DNA from: Burkholderiales bacterium
GTDB taxonomy: Bacteria; Pseudomonadota; Gammaproteobacteria; Burkholderiales; SG8-39
Reading direction: 5' to 3'
DNA length: 41,427 bases
Assembly (NCBI GenBank): GCA_017880775.1
Contig: JADGRQ010000037.1
Span: 1 to 41,427, forward strand
The notes beneath the pieces were generated by a model. It saw nothing but the letters and a program-made list of their open reading frames with translations. It did no database searches and was not told where the DNA came from. Within the stretch, counting starts at the first letter, position 1. Each line of letters begins with the position of its first letter. The translations under genes were made by a program, and so were the position numbers. Below, piece after piece: positions 1-8,408 of this stretch.

Positions 1-1826
1 TCGACCGCCGGCTGGCGTATCGCCCAGCCTTCGTGCTTCCAGAACTGCTCGGTGAACTTGGTGCTGCCGATGCGGATGAGCTGCATGCTCTCGAGATCGG
101 TCGATTCGGGCAGCAGGATGTCCGCGAAATGGTTGGTCTCGTCGTCGGTATAGGCGAAGGCGACAATGAAGGGGAACTCCGCAAGACGATTGGCCACCTC
201 CGGCGCGTTCCATGACGAGATTGCGGGATTGGTGCGGTAGCAGAACCAGACGTCGGGCGCAGTGGTGCGCGGCCAGTTCTCCGGCTGGTGCTTGAGGAAA
301 AGCCACGGCAGGTGCGCGGGCCCGAGCGCCGGCGACCAGGGCGAATCCGAAACCAGCGGCACCAGCGTCTTGTAGGCATTGCGGATGTGCGGGTGCTTCA
401 TCCAGCCCGTGGCCGAGGTCTCGTTGAACTGGTATTGCATGAAGCCATCGACCCCCGGCAGCACCGAGCCGACGCGCGACACCGCAGGGCGCACCAGCTT
501 GACCGCGGTGCCGAGCGTGCCGCCCGGCACTTCGAGCGCGCCCATCAGGATCGCGAGAACCTTCTGCGACCACACGCACTGATAGGCGCCCCAGCCGTTG
601 CATACGCCCTTGCCGAGCATTACCGCGACCGGGCGGAAGGGCAGGGTGCGCCCTTCGATGTCTATCGTCTGGCCGATACAGGCAGCCGCCACGTACTCGT
701 CGGCGATGCGTCGGATGGTCGCCGCCGGCACGCCGCATTCCTCCGCCGCCCAGTCCGCGTTGAACACTCGCATGTGATCGAGCATTTTCTGGAAGGCGGG
801 CTGCGCCTCGACGCCCTCGTGGCTCCAGCGCGCATCGTCGGGTCCGATTTCGATGCCCGCTACCCTGAAGGTTCCGGCAAGCGCCGGTTCGCCGATGTCG
901 GCGTCGTAAGGCTTGGCCTTGCCATCGGCAAGGTCAAGGATCAGCGGCTTTTCGCTCGCCGGGTCGCGCAGGAACCAGCCGTTTGGCCCGATCAGATAGG
1001 GCGAATTGGTCCGCTGCTTGAGGCACGGAAGGTCGCAGACTTCCTCCCATTTGCGCTCGTGCAGGATGTGGTGGATCAGCCCGAACAGGAACGCAGCATC
1101 GGTCTTCGGCCTGATCGGCACCCACTCGGCCGAGGTGGCGCCGGTGATGGACAGATGCGGCTCGACCTGCACCCGCTTGGCGCCGCGCACCCGCGCGTCG
1201 GCCTCCCGCCATACGCCGACAACGCCGCCCGAGGCCTCGACGTTGTTGCCGCAATTGATGATGTAGTTCACGTAGGGCGTGTCCGGCGAGACGATGAAGG
1301 CACGGTGCCAGAGCTCGCCGTAGAGATGCTCGGAGTGGTAGCACTTCACGCCCTGTCCCGCACCGAAGCCCTGGTCCACCGGACCCCATGCAGCCATGAA
1401 GGCGGGGAACGTGCCCATATACTGCACCGGCGTGCCGCCTCCGCCGCTCGAGACCGCGAGACGCGGAAACCCGGATTCGTCGGTCAGCCCGTTGGCGCGC
1501 AGTTCGCGCAGCTTCGCGCCGACGATCCCGAAGGCTTCAGTCCAGCTGATCGGCACGAAGCCGGGGTCTTCGTTGCGGCCCTTTTTCGGGTTGGTCCGCT
1601 TCATCGGCTGCTTCACCCGGTTCGGGTTGTAGGTCTTCTGGATCAGGCCGTAAGCCTTCACGCAGACGCGCCCGCCGCCGGGATGCTGGTTGCGAATGTC
1701 CCAGTTCGATTCGATGCGCGTGGCGACGCCGTTCTCCACCTCGACTTTCATCAGGTCGGGGCCCGCGACGCACTGGTAGCAGTAGATCGGGACCTGCTTC
1801 TTGCCGCCGTTCGTTGAATTTGCCAT
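1..1826 (-). CDS. Molybdopterin oxidoreductase, catalytic subunit (5' part, runs off window)
   Basis: About 608 N-terminal residues of a DMSO-reductase-family molybdenum enzyme are visible; the C-terminus lies beyond the left edge. The ATG at 1826 follows a good AAGGAG ribosome site. The N-terminal Fe-S region has C16-x2-C19 and a later C55 (GGRVCVKAYG), but the usual third cysteine (position 23) is Pro, with D24 beside it, so the cluster has at most three Cys ligands here. C162 in the segment VKCYHSEHLYGE is a candidate Mo ligand. Further on come a typical molybdopterin-binding region (LGKGVCNGWGAYQ) and the segment DETNHFADILLPESTDLES. There is no signal peptide or Tat motif, so a cytoplasmic location is likely. 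The N-terminal style resembles phenylacetyl-CoA:acceptor oxidoreductase (PadB)-like proteins, but I cannot assign the substrate. Partner Fe-S or membrane subunits would be outside the window. Confidence 0.85.
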   Translation of the reverse strand, partial: MANSTNGGKKQVPIYCYQCVAGPDLMKVEVENGVATRIESNWDIRNQHPGGGRVCVKAYGLIQKTYNPNRVKQPMKRTNPKKGRNEDPGFVPISWTEAFGIVGAKLRELRANGLTDESGFPRLAVSSGGGGTPVQYMGTFPAFMAAWGPVDQGFGAGQGVKCYHSEHLYGELWHRAFIVSPDTPYVNYIINCGNNVEASGGVVGVWREADARVRGAKRVQVEPHLSITGATSAEWVPIRPKTDAAFLFGLIHHILHERKWEEVCDLPCLKQRTNSPYLIGPNGWFLRDPASEKPLILDLADGKAKPYDADIGEPALAGTFRVAGIEIGPDDARWSHEGVEAQPAFQKMLDHMRVFNADWAAEECGVPAATIRRIADEYVAAACIGQTIDIEGRTLPFRPVAVMLGKGVCNGWGAYQCVWSQKVLAILMGALEVPGGTLGTAVKLVRPAVSRVGSVLPGVDGFMQYQFNETSATGWMKHPHIRNAYKTLVPLVSDSPWSPALGPAHLPWLFLKHQPENWPRTTAPDVWFCYRTNPAISSWNAPEVANRLAEFPFIVAFAYTDDETNHFADILLPESTDLESMQLIRIGSTKFTEQFWKHEGWAIRQPAV

Positions 1827-2033
1827 GCGGTACTTACTCCTTGCTCGCGCTCGACACGCTAACGCACAGGATGATGAGTTGGCGATCGAAGCGCGGGTAC
1901 TCGAATACCGCATCGACCCCGCCGGAGGATTTCATGATCGACGCCCAAGGCGAGGCCGACTACTTTACTCCGTCAAGGTCCCTGACGTTGTTGCACCAGA
2001 ACCCTCGAAGGGATACGGAATGGGTCCGCTTGG

Positions 2034-2305
2034 CTAAGATTCTGGTCGCAGCCGGGTGTCCCCGAAGGCGGCCACCCCGAGAATATTGCGTGCAATCAGC
2101 AGTTGCCGTAGCTGGGTGGTGCCATCCGGGATTGTCAGCATGCGGGCATCGCGGAAATAGCCTTCGATCGGCATCTCGCGGCTCAGACCGAGGGCGCCGT
2201 GGATTTGCACGGGACGCGAGGTAATGCGGCACGCCGCCTCGCTCGCGTAGTATTTCCCCATCGCTGCCTCGGTGTCGCAGCGCCCGCCTTGGTCGACCAT
2301 GCACG
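2034..2305 (-). pseudogene. Acyl-CoA dehydrogenase, C-terminal remnant
   Basis: About 88 residues match only the last quarter of an acyl-CoA dehydrogenase: CDTEAAMGKYYASEAACRI, then VQIHGALGLSREMPIEGYFRDARM and the ending IPDGTTQLRQLLIARNILG. These are the C-terminal helical domain and FAD/tetramer contact segments of the family. The first roughly 300 residues, including the catalytic region, are missing. Directly upstream the sequence becomes a fragment of an unrelated SDR gene, so this is a deletion junction and not a short functional gene. It ends in a normal TAG stop. It probably records loss of a beta-oxidation gene pair. Confidence 0.75.
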
Positions 2306-2692
2306 CGGCGCGGGAAGAACATCTGCATGATCAGCCCCTCCTTCACCGCCGGCGGAGCGGAATCGTAGATCGGTGTGTCGAACGCGCCCGGGGGCCACCG
2401 TGACGACCCGGATGCCGTACCCAGCCAGCTCGCGTGCCAATGGCATTGTCATGCCGATCAGTGCAGCCTTCGACGCGTCGTAAGCGATCTGCCGGATCTG
2501 CCCCTCGTAGGCGGCCCCAGAGGAAATGTTGATGATCGCACCGCGCTCGCCCTCGGCGTTCAGGTCATTCCTCATCATCACCGGGACGGCAGCACGCAGC
2601 ACATGCAGGGTGCCATAGAGGTTGATCTTGATGACCTGGTCGAACTTCGCGAGCGAAATCGGACCATCGCGGCCGATCAGCCGGGCCGGCCC
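2306..2692 (-). pseudogene. SDR (3-hydroxyacyl-CoA dehydrogenase type 2-like) remnant, truncated and frameshifted
   Basis: This fragment matches the middle of an HSD10-like short-chain dehydrogenase: GRDGPISLAKFDQVIKINL, then GAIINISSGAAYEGQIRQIAY with the Ser and YxxxK (YDASK) catalytic residues, and then GIRVVTVAPG. The Rossmann N-terminus (TGxxxGxG, NNAG) is absent. Near 2387 one extra base shifts the frame. In the new frame homology continues as AFDTPIYDSAPPAVKEGLI and MQMFFPRR before it stops abruptly at the acyl-CoA dehydrogenase remnant. Missing N-terminus, frameshift and chimeric 3' end together make it non-functional. The frameshift alone could be a sequencing error; the truncations at both ends could not be explained that way. 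Confidence 0.75.
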
Positions 2693-2746
2693 ACCTATCG
2701 CGGCGCCACTCCGGACTTCTTCACTCTTTTGCCGATCCTCAGCTCC

Positions 2747-2791
2747 TTGTTTTGGTTTCACGGATTGTCCCCAAATCCGTGTCCAAAACAA
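2747..2791. repeat. Long two-part inverted repeat (hairpin)
   Basis: Outer arms TTGTTTTGG (2747-2755) and CCAAAACAA (2783-2791) and inner arms CACGGATT (2759-2766) and AATCCGTG (2774-2781) are each perfect complements. They are separated by a 3-nt versus 1-nt bulge and a 7-nt loop (GTCCCCA). It lies 110 bp past the stop of the GMC oxidoreductase gene and beside the truncated SDR remnant. There is no following T-run in either direction, so it is not a classical intrinsic terminator. It may be an IS end, a REP-like element or a transcript-end hairpin. Confidence 0.6.
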
Positions 2792-2900
2792 CTGGGGGCG
2801 CCGCAACCTCGCGCGCATGGCGGGCATCGAAACGCGCCCGGCGAAGTAGCGCAACAAAACCACACGGCTTCTCTGTCCGGGGCCGGCCAGGAAACGAGCC

Positions 2901-4487
2901 TTAGCGGGCGCCGCGCAGGACGAGCTCGGCGCCTTTCTCGCCGATCATGATGGTTGCGGCATTGGTATTCGCCGACACCACGGCAGGCATCACCGACGCG
3001 TCGATCACGCGCAGCTGCTCCACACCCCGCACCCGCAACTCGGGATCGACCACGGAGAGCGCATCTGCGCCCATGCGACAGGTACTCGTCGGGTGAAACA
3101 CCGTTCCGCCTTTTGAGCGTGCGAAGTCGAGCAGATGCGCCTCGCCCGGCACCACTTCGAGGTCCCACAGATCGCGGAACGCCGGCTGGCGGTAGATCTC
3201 GCGCAGGATTTCCAGCCCGCCGACCAGCACTTCCCGGTCCAGCTCCGCCTCCAGATAGTTCGGTTCGATGCGCGGTGCTGCGCCGGGATCGGCCGAGCGA
3301 ATCTGCAGCCTGCCGCGCGACGCCGGCCGGCACTGGCAGGCCGAGGCGGTGAAGCCCGAGTAGTCGTGCAGCGGGTCGCCCGGTTTGTCCACCGACAACG
3401 GCATGACGTTGAACTGCACGTCGGCGCGCCCGCCGCTGGCGTGATCGGTCATCGCAAAGCCTCCAACCTGCCCTGCGCCCACGGTCAGGGGACCGCTGTC
3501 GCGCAACACCCATTGCAACCCCATCTGCGCAAGCTTCAGCGGGTTGCGCACATCGTCGTTGAGCGACATCTTTTTCTTCAGCCGCAGGATGATGCGCGCC
3601 TGATAATGATCCTGCAGGTTCTCGCCCACCTCGGGCAGGTCCGCCACCACCTTGATTCCGTAGCGGGTCAGCAGGCCGGCCGGTCCTACGCCGGAGAGTT
3701 GCAGAACCTGCGGCGACTGGATGGCGCCGGCAGAGAGAATCACTTCGCGCCCGGCCGTCGCCTGGCGCAGATTGCCGTTCTCGGCCCACTCGATGCCGAT
3801 CGCGCGCGTCCCGCTGAACAGCACGCGGGTTACATGTGCCCCGGTGACGACCTCGAGATTGGCGCGTCGCATCGCGGGGCGCAGAAAAGCCACCGCGGCG
3901 CTCGAGCGCCAGCCATCCTTGATCGAAAGCTGGTAGGCGCCGACGCCGTAGTCGGTGCGCGCATTGAAGTCCGGATTGCGCGGCAGGCCGAATTGTTCGC
4001 CCGCTTCGACCCAGGCCCTGCAGTACGGATGATCGTTCCTGAGATCGGAGACGCCCAGCTCGCCGGACGCGCCGTGATACTCGGACTTGCCGCCGGCGTA
4101 GTTTTCCGAGCGCTTGAATAACGGCAGGACTGAATTGAAATCCCATCCGGTTGCGCCCGCCTTCGCCCAATCGTCGTAGTCGGCGTGCTGGCCGCGGATG
4201 TATATCAGGCCATTGATCGAGCTCGACCCGCCGAGCACGCGGCCACGCGGCCAAACCACGTTGCGCCCGGCAGTGCCCTCACTGGGCTCGGTATCGAACA
4301 GGCGCGAAAAGCGCCGGTCATAAATGGTGCGGAAATAGCCGACCGGCAGATGGATCCAGAAGTTGCGGTCCGATCCGCCCGCTTCGAGCAGCAGCACCCG
4401 GTGGCCCGCCGCCGACAGCCGGTTGGCGAGCACGCAGCCCGCCGATCCGGCACCGACGATAAGGTAGTCCCAGGAACGGGCGCTCAC
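2901..4487 (-). CDS. GMC-family FAD-dependent alcohol oxidoreductase
   Basis: 528 residues, a usual length for choline-dehydrogenase-like GMC enzymes. The N-terminal ADP-binding motif is DYLIVGAGSAGCVLANRLS. The first GMC signature lies around GGSSSINGLIYIRG, the second is GAIQSPQVLQLSGVGP, and GENLQDHYQARI follows. The C-terminal catalytic region has HPTSTCRMG (active-site His region) and NTNAATIMIGEKGAEL for FAD binding. These enzymes oxidise alcohols to aldehydes or ketones and pass electrons to a quinone, dye or O2. There is no signal peptide, so it should be cytoplasmic. The start is a GTG 36 bp downstream of the ABC ATPase gene, and it is the last gene of the left arm. Within this cluster it is a candidate for oxidising the alcohol released by the sulfatase, or a later alcohol intermediate. 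The substrate is not known. Confidence 0.9.
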   Translation of the reverse strand: MSARSWDYLIVGAGSAGCVLANRLSAAGHRVLLLEAGGSDRNFWIHLPVGYFRTIYDRRFSRLFDTEPSEGTAGRNVVWPRGRVLGGSSSINGLIYIRGQHADYDDWAKAGATGWDFNSVLPLFKRSENYAGGKSEYHGASGELGVSDLRNDHPYCRAWVEAGEQFGLPRNPDFNARTDYGVGAYQLSIKDGWRSSAAVAFLRPAMRRANLEVVTGAHVTRVLFSGTRAIGIEWAENGNLRQATAGREVILSAGAIQSPQVLQLSGVGPAGLLTRYGIKVVADLPEVGENLQDHYQARIILRLKKKMSLNDDVRNPLKLAQMGLQWVLRDSGPLTVGAGQVGGFAMTDHASGGRADVQFNVMPLSVDKPGDPLHDYSGFTASACQCRPASRGRLQIRSADPGAAPRIEPNYLEAELDREVLVGGLEILREIYRQPAFRDLWDLEVVPGEAHLLDFARSKGGTVFHPTSTCRMGADALSVVDPELRVRGVEQLRVIDASVMPAVVSANTNAATIMIGEKGAELVLRGAR

Positions 4488-4523
4488 CGCCAGGACCCAA
4501 GTTTTCCGACCATCGCGCCCACG

Positions 4524-5360
4524 TCAGCTCGAAGCTCGCACCGCCTGAGCCTGTTGTGCCGCGTACTCCTGCATTACCAGGTCGCGGATATGCGAGCGCA
4601 TCTCGCCGAACTCCCGGCTCTCGTGCAGGGCTTCATTGCGCGGATAAGGGAACGGCACGTCGATCACTTCGCGGATGCGCGAAGGCCGCGCCGTCACGAC
4701 GATGATCTTGGATGACAGATAGGTCGCCTCCTCCACCGAATGCGTGATCAACATCACCGTCTTGCCTTCAGCGGCGAGCACTTCCAGCAGCAGGTCCTGC
4801 ATGTTCGAGCGGGTCTGCGCATCGAGCGCGCCAAACGGCTCGTCCATCAGCAGGAACTGAGGCTTCACCGCGTAAGCGCGCGCAATGGCCAGGCGCTGGC
4901 GCATCCCGCCGGAGAGCGTCTTCGGGTAGGCCTTGGCAAAATCCGCGAGTCCCATGAGGCGCATGTAGCGCTGGCAGATTTCCCTGCTCTCGCGTTCCGG
5001 CACCCGGTTGGCGGCCAGCTTCAAGCCGAACGCGATGTTGTCCTCCACGCTCAACCAGGGAAACACCCCGTATTCCTGAAAAATGACGCCGCGCTCCGGA
5101 CCGGGGCCCTCGATTGGCTTGCCATCCAAACGCACCGTACCGCTGGTCGGCTGCATGAAGCCGGCGACGATGTTCATCATCGTCGTCTTGCCGCACCCGG
5201 AGGGACCGATGATGGACACGAATTCGCCATTGGCGATGGTGTAGGAAACATCCTCGACCACCTTGAGCGGTCCGTTGGCGGTATCGAACTCGACGGAGAC
5301 CCGGTCGAAGCTGATGCGCGCCTGCGCTTTCCTAAAGGAATCCGGGTTGGGCTCGGTCAT
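4524..5360 (-). CDS. ABC importer ATP-binding protein (SsuB/TauB type), importer 1
   Basis: 278 residues. Walker A is GPSGCGKTT, the Q-loop follows (VIFQEYGVFPWLSV), the ABC signature is LSGGMRQR, Walker B is FLLMDEPFGALD, and the H-loop is in LITHSVEEATYLS. This is the nucleotide-binding subunit of a nitrate/sulfonate/taurine-type importer. Its closest partners in the same arm are the permease at 10106-10900 and the binding protein at 8952-9977, with the biotin carrier, two SDRs and a carboxyltransferase gene in between. It starts at ATG 5360, 27 bp after the carboxyltransferase stop, so it is probably in the same transcript. The ligand is inferred to be the pathway substrate, perhaps a sulfate ester or organic acid. 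Confidence 0.92.
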   Translation of the reverse strand: MTEPNPDSFRKAQARISFDRVSVEFDTANGPLKVVEDVSYTIANGEFVSIIGPSGCGKTTMMNIVAGFMQPTSGTVRLDGKPIEGPGPERGVIFQEYGVFPWLSVEDNIAFGLKLAANRVPERESREICQRYMRLMGLADFAKAYPKTLSGGMRQRLAIARAYAVKPQFLLMDEPFGALDAQTRSNMQDLLLEVLAAEGKTVMLITHSVEEATYLSSKIIVVTARPSRIREVIDVPFPYPRNEALHESREFGEMRSHIRDLVMQEYAAQQAQAVRASS

Positions 5361-5387
5361 CAGGCAATCTTTCGCAAAGTCAGCGCA

Positions 5388-6833
5388 TTACACGTGCCGG
5401 CTGAAGTGAACGCGCGTAATGCGGCGTTCAGCCAGCTCGCGCACAAGCCTCACCAGGGGCTTCTCAAACACATACTCGGTTTTCATCGGGCCCGCGGCGA
5501 GCATCTGATCCACCTGAGCGCCGGCAAACATGAAGCGGAGGATGCGTTCGTCGTCACTTGCGGCCGGATACTGCTTGCGCAATGCGGCGACCGCCGGCGC
5601 CAGCGGCTCGGGTCTGAGCGCTATGCGCGACGAGCCATTCGCGACGATTCGGTCGAGCACGTCGGGATCCACCGGCGCCAGAAGCTTGCCATAGTAGCCA
5701 AGCGCGTACTTCTTCACTTCATCCGGAACATAGCGGTAACGCTCCTCATGCACTACGTTCAGTACCGCCTGGGTCCCGACGAGCTGGGCAAACGGAGTGA
5801 TCATGATGGGATATCCGAGTTCCTTGCGCACGCGCGCGCATTCCTCGAGCAGAGGCTGGAACTTGTTCGAAAGCCCGGATTCCGCCAGTTGCGATCTGAA
5901 GTTGCTGAGCATGCCGCCCGGGACCTGATGCTCATAGTGAAATGCGTCGTACTCGAGCACCTGCCCGACGGGCTTCCCTTCCTGCGTGGCAATCTTCTGA
6001 AAATGCTCGCTCACTTTCTCCACCAAGGCATCGTCCACAGCGACGCTGTATCCGAGCGCGCGAAGGTTGCGTATGACCGATTGCATGGCGGGCTGTGCCG
6101 CTCCGTTTGCCAGCGGCGCGATCGACGTATGCACGCTATCTGCGCCTGCTTTGACTCCTTCGAGATAGACCTGCGGTGCGACCCCGGTCAGGCAGTGGCT
6201 GTGCAGTTCGAGCGGGATATTGCCGATGATCTTTTTTACCGCTGGCACCAGGGTGCGAATGCGGTCGACTGTAAGAAGTCCGCCGGCATCCTTCAACCAG
6301 ATGGCATCCACCTTGCCGCGCCGCACCAGTTCCTCGGCGGTCTTCACGTAAATCTCGTCGGTATGGACCGGCGAAAGGCAATACGCGAGCGCGCCGAACG
6401 TGCGCACCCCGAGCCGGCGCGCCACGTCTATGGTCGCCAGCATGTTATCGACGTCGTTAAGCCCGTCAAAGCTGCCGACCTCGCGAAAGCCGTTGGCGAC
6501 GAGCCGCTCCACCCAGAGCGCAACAATGTCGTTGGACAGCACATCGAAGCTGACGAGATTTTTCGAACGAGTAAACGAACTCAACGGCGTCTTGGTAACC
6601 CGCTTACGCATCAGGCGTACGCGTTCCCAGGGATTCTCCTTCAGGAAACGGACGCAGACATCGAACTGGATGGCGGCTGCCAGGTCAATGCGCTGAAAGC
6701 CGATGTTGTCCATGAGTTCAGCCACCGGCAGCATGTGGGCCGTCGTCATGCGCGTCGCCCACAAACACTGGTGCGCATCGCGCAGCGTCGTATCGACGAC
6801 GGCAATGTTGCCCAGGGGCTTACTGTGTGCCAT
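5388..6833 (-). CDS. Biotin-dependent carboxyltransferase, PC/OadA type, metal site intact (CT-A)
   Basis: 481 residues: a DRE-TIM barrel followed by the conserved OadA/pyruvate-carboxylase C-terminal domain (around PGGMLSNFRSQL and ELGYPIMITPFAQLVG). It ends without a biotinyl domain, so it needs a separate carrier. Compared with pyruvate carboxylase it keeps the metal Asp in DTTLRDAHQ (D19), Q22, the substrate Arg (R89, TRSKNL), the lysine that is carbamylated in the family (K181, WLKDAGG) and both metal histidines (H211 and H213, LHSHCLTG). The Thr that shuttles the proton in pyruvate carboxylase (MTSQP motif) aligns with Ala245 (GAAQP), which argues against plain pyruvate carboxylase activity. 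The gene lies 2 bp after the upstream SDR stop, so it is translationally linked. It probably transfers CO2 from carboxybiotin to a keto substrate; the acceptor is unknown. Confidence 0.88.
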   Translation of the reverse strand: MAHSKPLGNIAVVDTTLRDAHQCLWATRMTTAHMLPVAELMDNIGFQRIDLAAAIQFDVCVRFLKENPWERVRLMRKRVTKTPLSSFTRSKNLVSFDVLSNDIVALWVERLVANGFREVGSFDGLNDVDNMLATIDVARRLGVRTFGALAYCLSPVHTDEIYVKTAEELVRRGKVDAIWLKDAGGLLTVDRIRTLVPAVKKIIGNIPLELHSHCLTGVAPQVYLEGVKAGADSVHTSIAPLANGAAQPAMQSVIRNLRALGYSVAVDDALVEKVSEHFQKIATQEGKPVGQVLEYDAFHYEHQVPGGMLSNFRSQLAESGLSNKFQPLLEECARVRKELGYPIMITPFAQLVGTQAVLNVVHEERYRYVPDEVKKYALGYYGKLLAPVDPDVLDRIVANGSSRIALRPEPLAPAVAALRKQYPAASDDERILRFMFAGAQVDQMLAAGPMKTEYVFEKPLVRLVRELAERRITRVHFSRHV

Positions 6834-6835
6834 GG

Positions 6836-7639
6836 CTATTGAGCGGTCCAGCCGCCATCGATGACCAGGGTAGTCCCGGTAACGAAGCTCGACGCGTCGG
6901 AAGCGAGGAATACCACCGGGCCGATCAACTCGTTGGCCTCGCCGAAGCGTCCGAGGGGGGTGTGGTCGATAATGTGCTTGCGCACGTCGGGTGCGTGCTG
7001 GCGCGTGAGCGGGGCGTCGATGTAGCCCGGCGCGATGGCGTTTACGCGCACGCCGAACGGCGCCATTTCAAGCGCAAGCACCCGGGCAAGCTGCGCCAGC
7101 GACGCCTTGGCGGCGGCGTAGGGGGCGACATTCCGTGCTCCGACCTGCCCGAGTATCGATGCGATGTTGATGATCGAGCCGGTCTTGCGCTTCTGCATCT
7201 GGGGACCGAGCGCGCGGCAGAACAAGAACGTGCCTCGCACGTGCACGTTGTACAGGGAATCGAACTCCTCGCAGGTAAATTCCAGCATGGGTTTGCGGAT
7301 ATTGTGCCCGGCGTTGTTTATCAGGATGTCGACACGACCGAACTCCGCCACTGCTGCCTCAACGGCGCGCTCCACTTCGGCCTCGTTGCTGACCTCCGCC
7401 ACGGCACTCATGCTGCGGCGGCCGGTGCCGTTCGCAATTTCCGCCGCGCACGCCGCCGCCGTAGAGCCGTCACGGTCGACAATCGCGATGTTCGCACCGT
7501 GGCAGGCAAGTGCCCAGGCCATGGCCCGCCCCAGGCCAGACCCACCCCCGGTAACCAGCGCAACCTTGCCGGTGAGATTATTCAGGCCGCGCACCTCGTC
7601 GGGGCTGGGCAGCGCGGCGGATGGATGCCTGGCGGCCAT
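6836..7639 (-). CDS. Short-chain dehydrogenase/reductase (SDR)
   Basis: About 267 residues from ATG 7639, one base after the upstream stop (TGACATG); an earlier in-frame start at 7672 would overlap that gene. It is a classical SDR: TGGGSGLG for NAD(P) binding, VDILINNAGHN, a Ser in INIASILGQVG, YAAAK as the YxxxK pair, and APGYIDAPLT. The C-terminus FVTGTTLVIDGGWT is typical. Asp follows the second beta strand (AIVDRDG), which favours NAD over NADP. It would oxidise a secondary alcohol or reduce a ketone in the cytoplasm. It sits between another SDR and a biotin-dependent carboxyltransferase, so ketone formation just before carboxylation is a reasonable role. Confidence 0.9.
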   Translation of the reverse strand: MAARHPSAALPSPDEVRGLNNLTGKVALVTGGGSGLGRAMAWALACHGANIAIVDRDGSTAAACAAEIANGTGRRSMSAVAEVSNEAEVERAVEAAVAEFGRVDILINNAGHNIRKPMLEFTCEEFDSLYNVHVRGTFLFCRALGPQMQKRKTGSIINIASILGQVGARNVAPYAAAKASLAQLARVLALEMAPFGVRVNAIAPGYIDAPLTRQHAPDVRKHIIDHTPLGRFGEANELIGPVVFLASDASSFVTGTTLVIDGGWTAQ

Positions 7640-7640
7640 G

Positions 7641-8408
7641 TCAATAGCTCGCCCGTCCGCCACTAACGTCATAGCACGCGCAGGTCACGAAGCTCGCCTC
7701 GTCGGAGAGCAGGAACGAAACAACGTTCGCCACCTCGTCGGCATGCGCTGGACGTCCCATCGGTATTCGGCCGACGGAATCGACGCCAAACCATGCGGGC
7801 ATTTCGCCTTGCATTCCGGTCGCACCGATCAACGAAGGCGAAATGCAATTGACCCGTATCCCATGGGGAGCGAGCTCCTTGCCCCAGGATTTGGTAAAGC
7901 CGATCACCGCGGCCTTGGACGATGCATAAATGGACATGTCCTTGGGGCCGTCTTTTCCCGCAACCGAGGCGAGCGTGACGATCGCGCCGGCGCGCCGCTC
8001 CATCATGTGGCGCAGGACGATGCGCGTGCAGGAAAACACGGCGCGCACGTTGATGGCGTAGACACGCTCCACGTCGGCGTCGGTCGTTTCCCAGAGCGGC
8101 TTCACCGGACCCAGGATGCCCGCATTGTTGACGAGGAAGTCGATATGCCCGAAGCGCCCGAGTGCGCCCGACACCATGCGCTCGATCGATGCCGGGTCGG
8201 TGACGTCGGTTTCCAGCGCAAGCGCTTGCCCCGCACCCGCTGCGATGGCGGCCTCGAGGCTTCGCGCGGCAGCGATGTCCCGATCCGCAATCACCACTGC
8301 GCAGCCGCGTTGGGCGAGGTTCTCGACGATTGCGCGTCCGACGCTGGCGGCGCCGCCGGTCACCACCGCAACGCGTCCCGAAAATTGCAGCTCTGCCTGA
8401 GATGTCAT
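7641..8408 (-). CDS. Short-chain dehydrogenase/reductase (SDR)
   Basis: 255 residues. Motifs are TGGAASVG, an Asp after beta-2 (VIADRDIAAA, suggesting NAD), IDFLVNNAGILG, a Ser in VTLASVAGKDG and YASSK for YxxxK. The C-terminal VDGG-like segment has drifted to YDVSGGRASY. It overlaps the biotin carrier gene upstream by four bases (ATGA) and abuts the next SDR by one base, so the three are translationally coupled. It probably acts on the same alcohol/ketone chain as its neighbour. The substrate cannot be read from sequence. Confidence 0.9.
   Translation of the reverse strand: MTSQAELQFSGRVAVVTGGAASVGRAIVENLAQRGCAVVIADRDIAAARSLEAAIAAGAGQALALETDVTDPASIERMVSGALGRFGHIDFLVNNAGILGPVKPLWETTDADVERVYAINVRAVFSCTRIVLRHMMERRAGAIVTLASVAGKDGPKDMSIYASSKAAVIGFTKSWGKELAPHGIRVNCISPSLIGATGMQGEMPAWFGVDSVGRIPMGRPAHADEVANVVSFLLSDEASFVTCACYDVSGGRASY

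Noticed and set aside
288-1817. Long plus-strand open frame opposite the molybdenum enzyme gene
   Set aside because: It mirrors codon for codon the minus-strand gene, has no recognisable domain, and arises from high GC third positions.
1827-2033. Gap upstream of the molybdenum enzyme gene examined for a small gene or FNR site
   Set aside because: No open frame with a known domain and no TTGAT-N4-ATCAA match; only the ribosome site of the minus-strand gene is clear.
4740-6842. 700-codon plus-strand open frame opposite the ABC ATPase and carboxyltransferase genes
   Set aside because: It spans two clear minus-strand genes and their gap and shows no protein family features.
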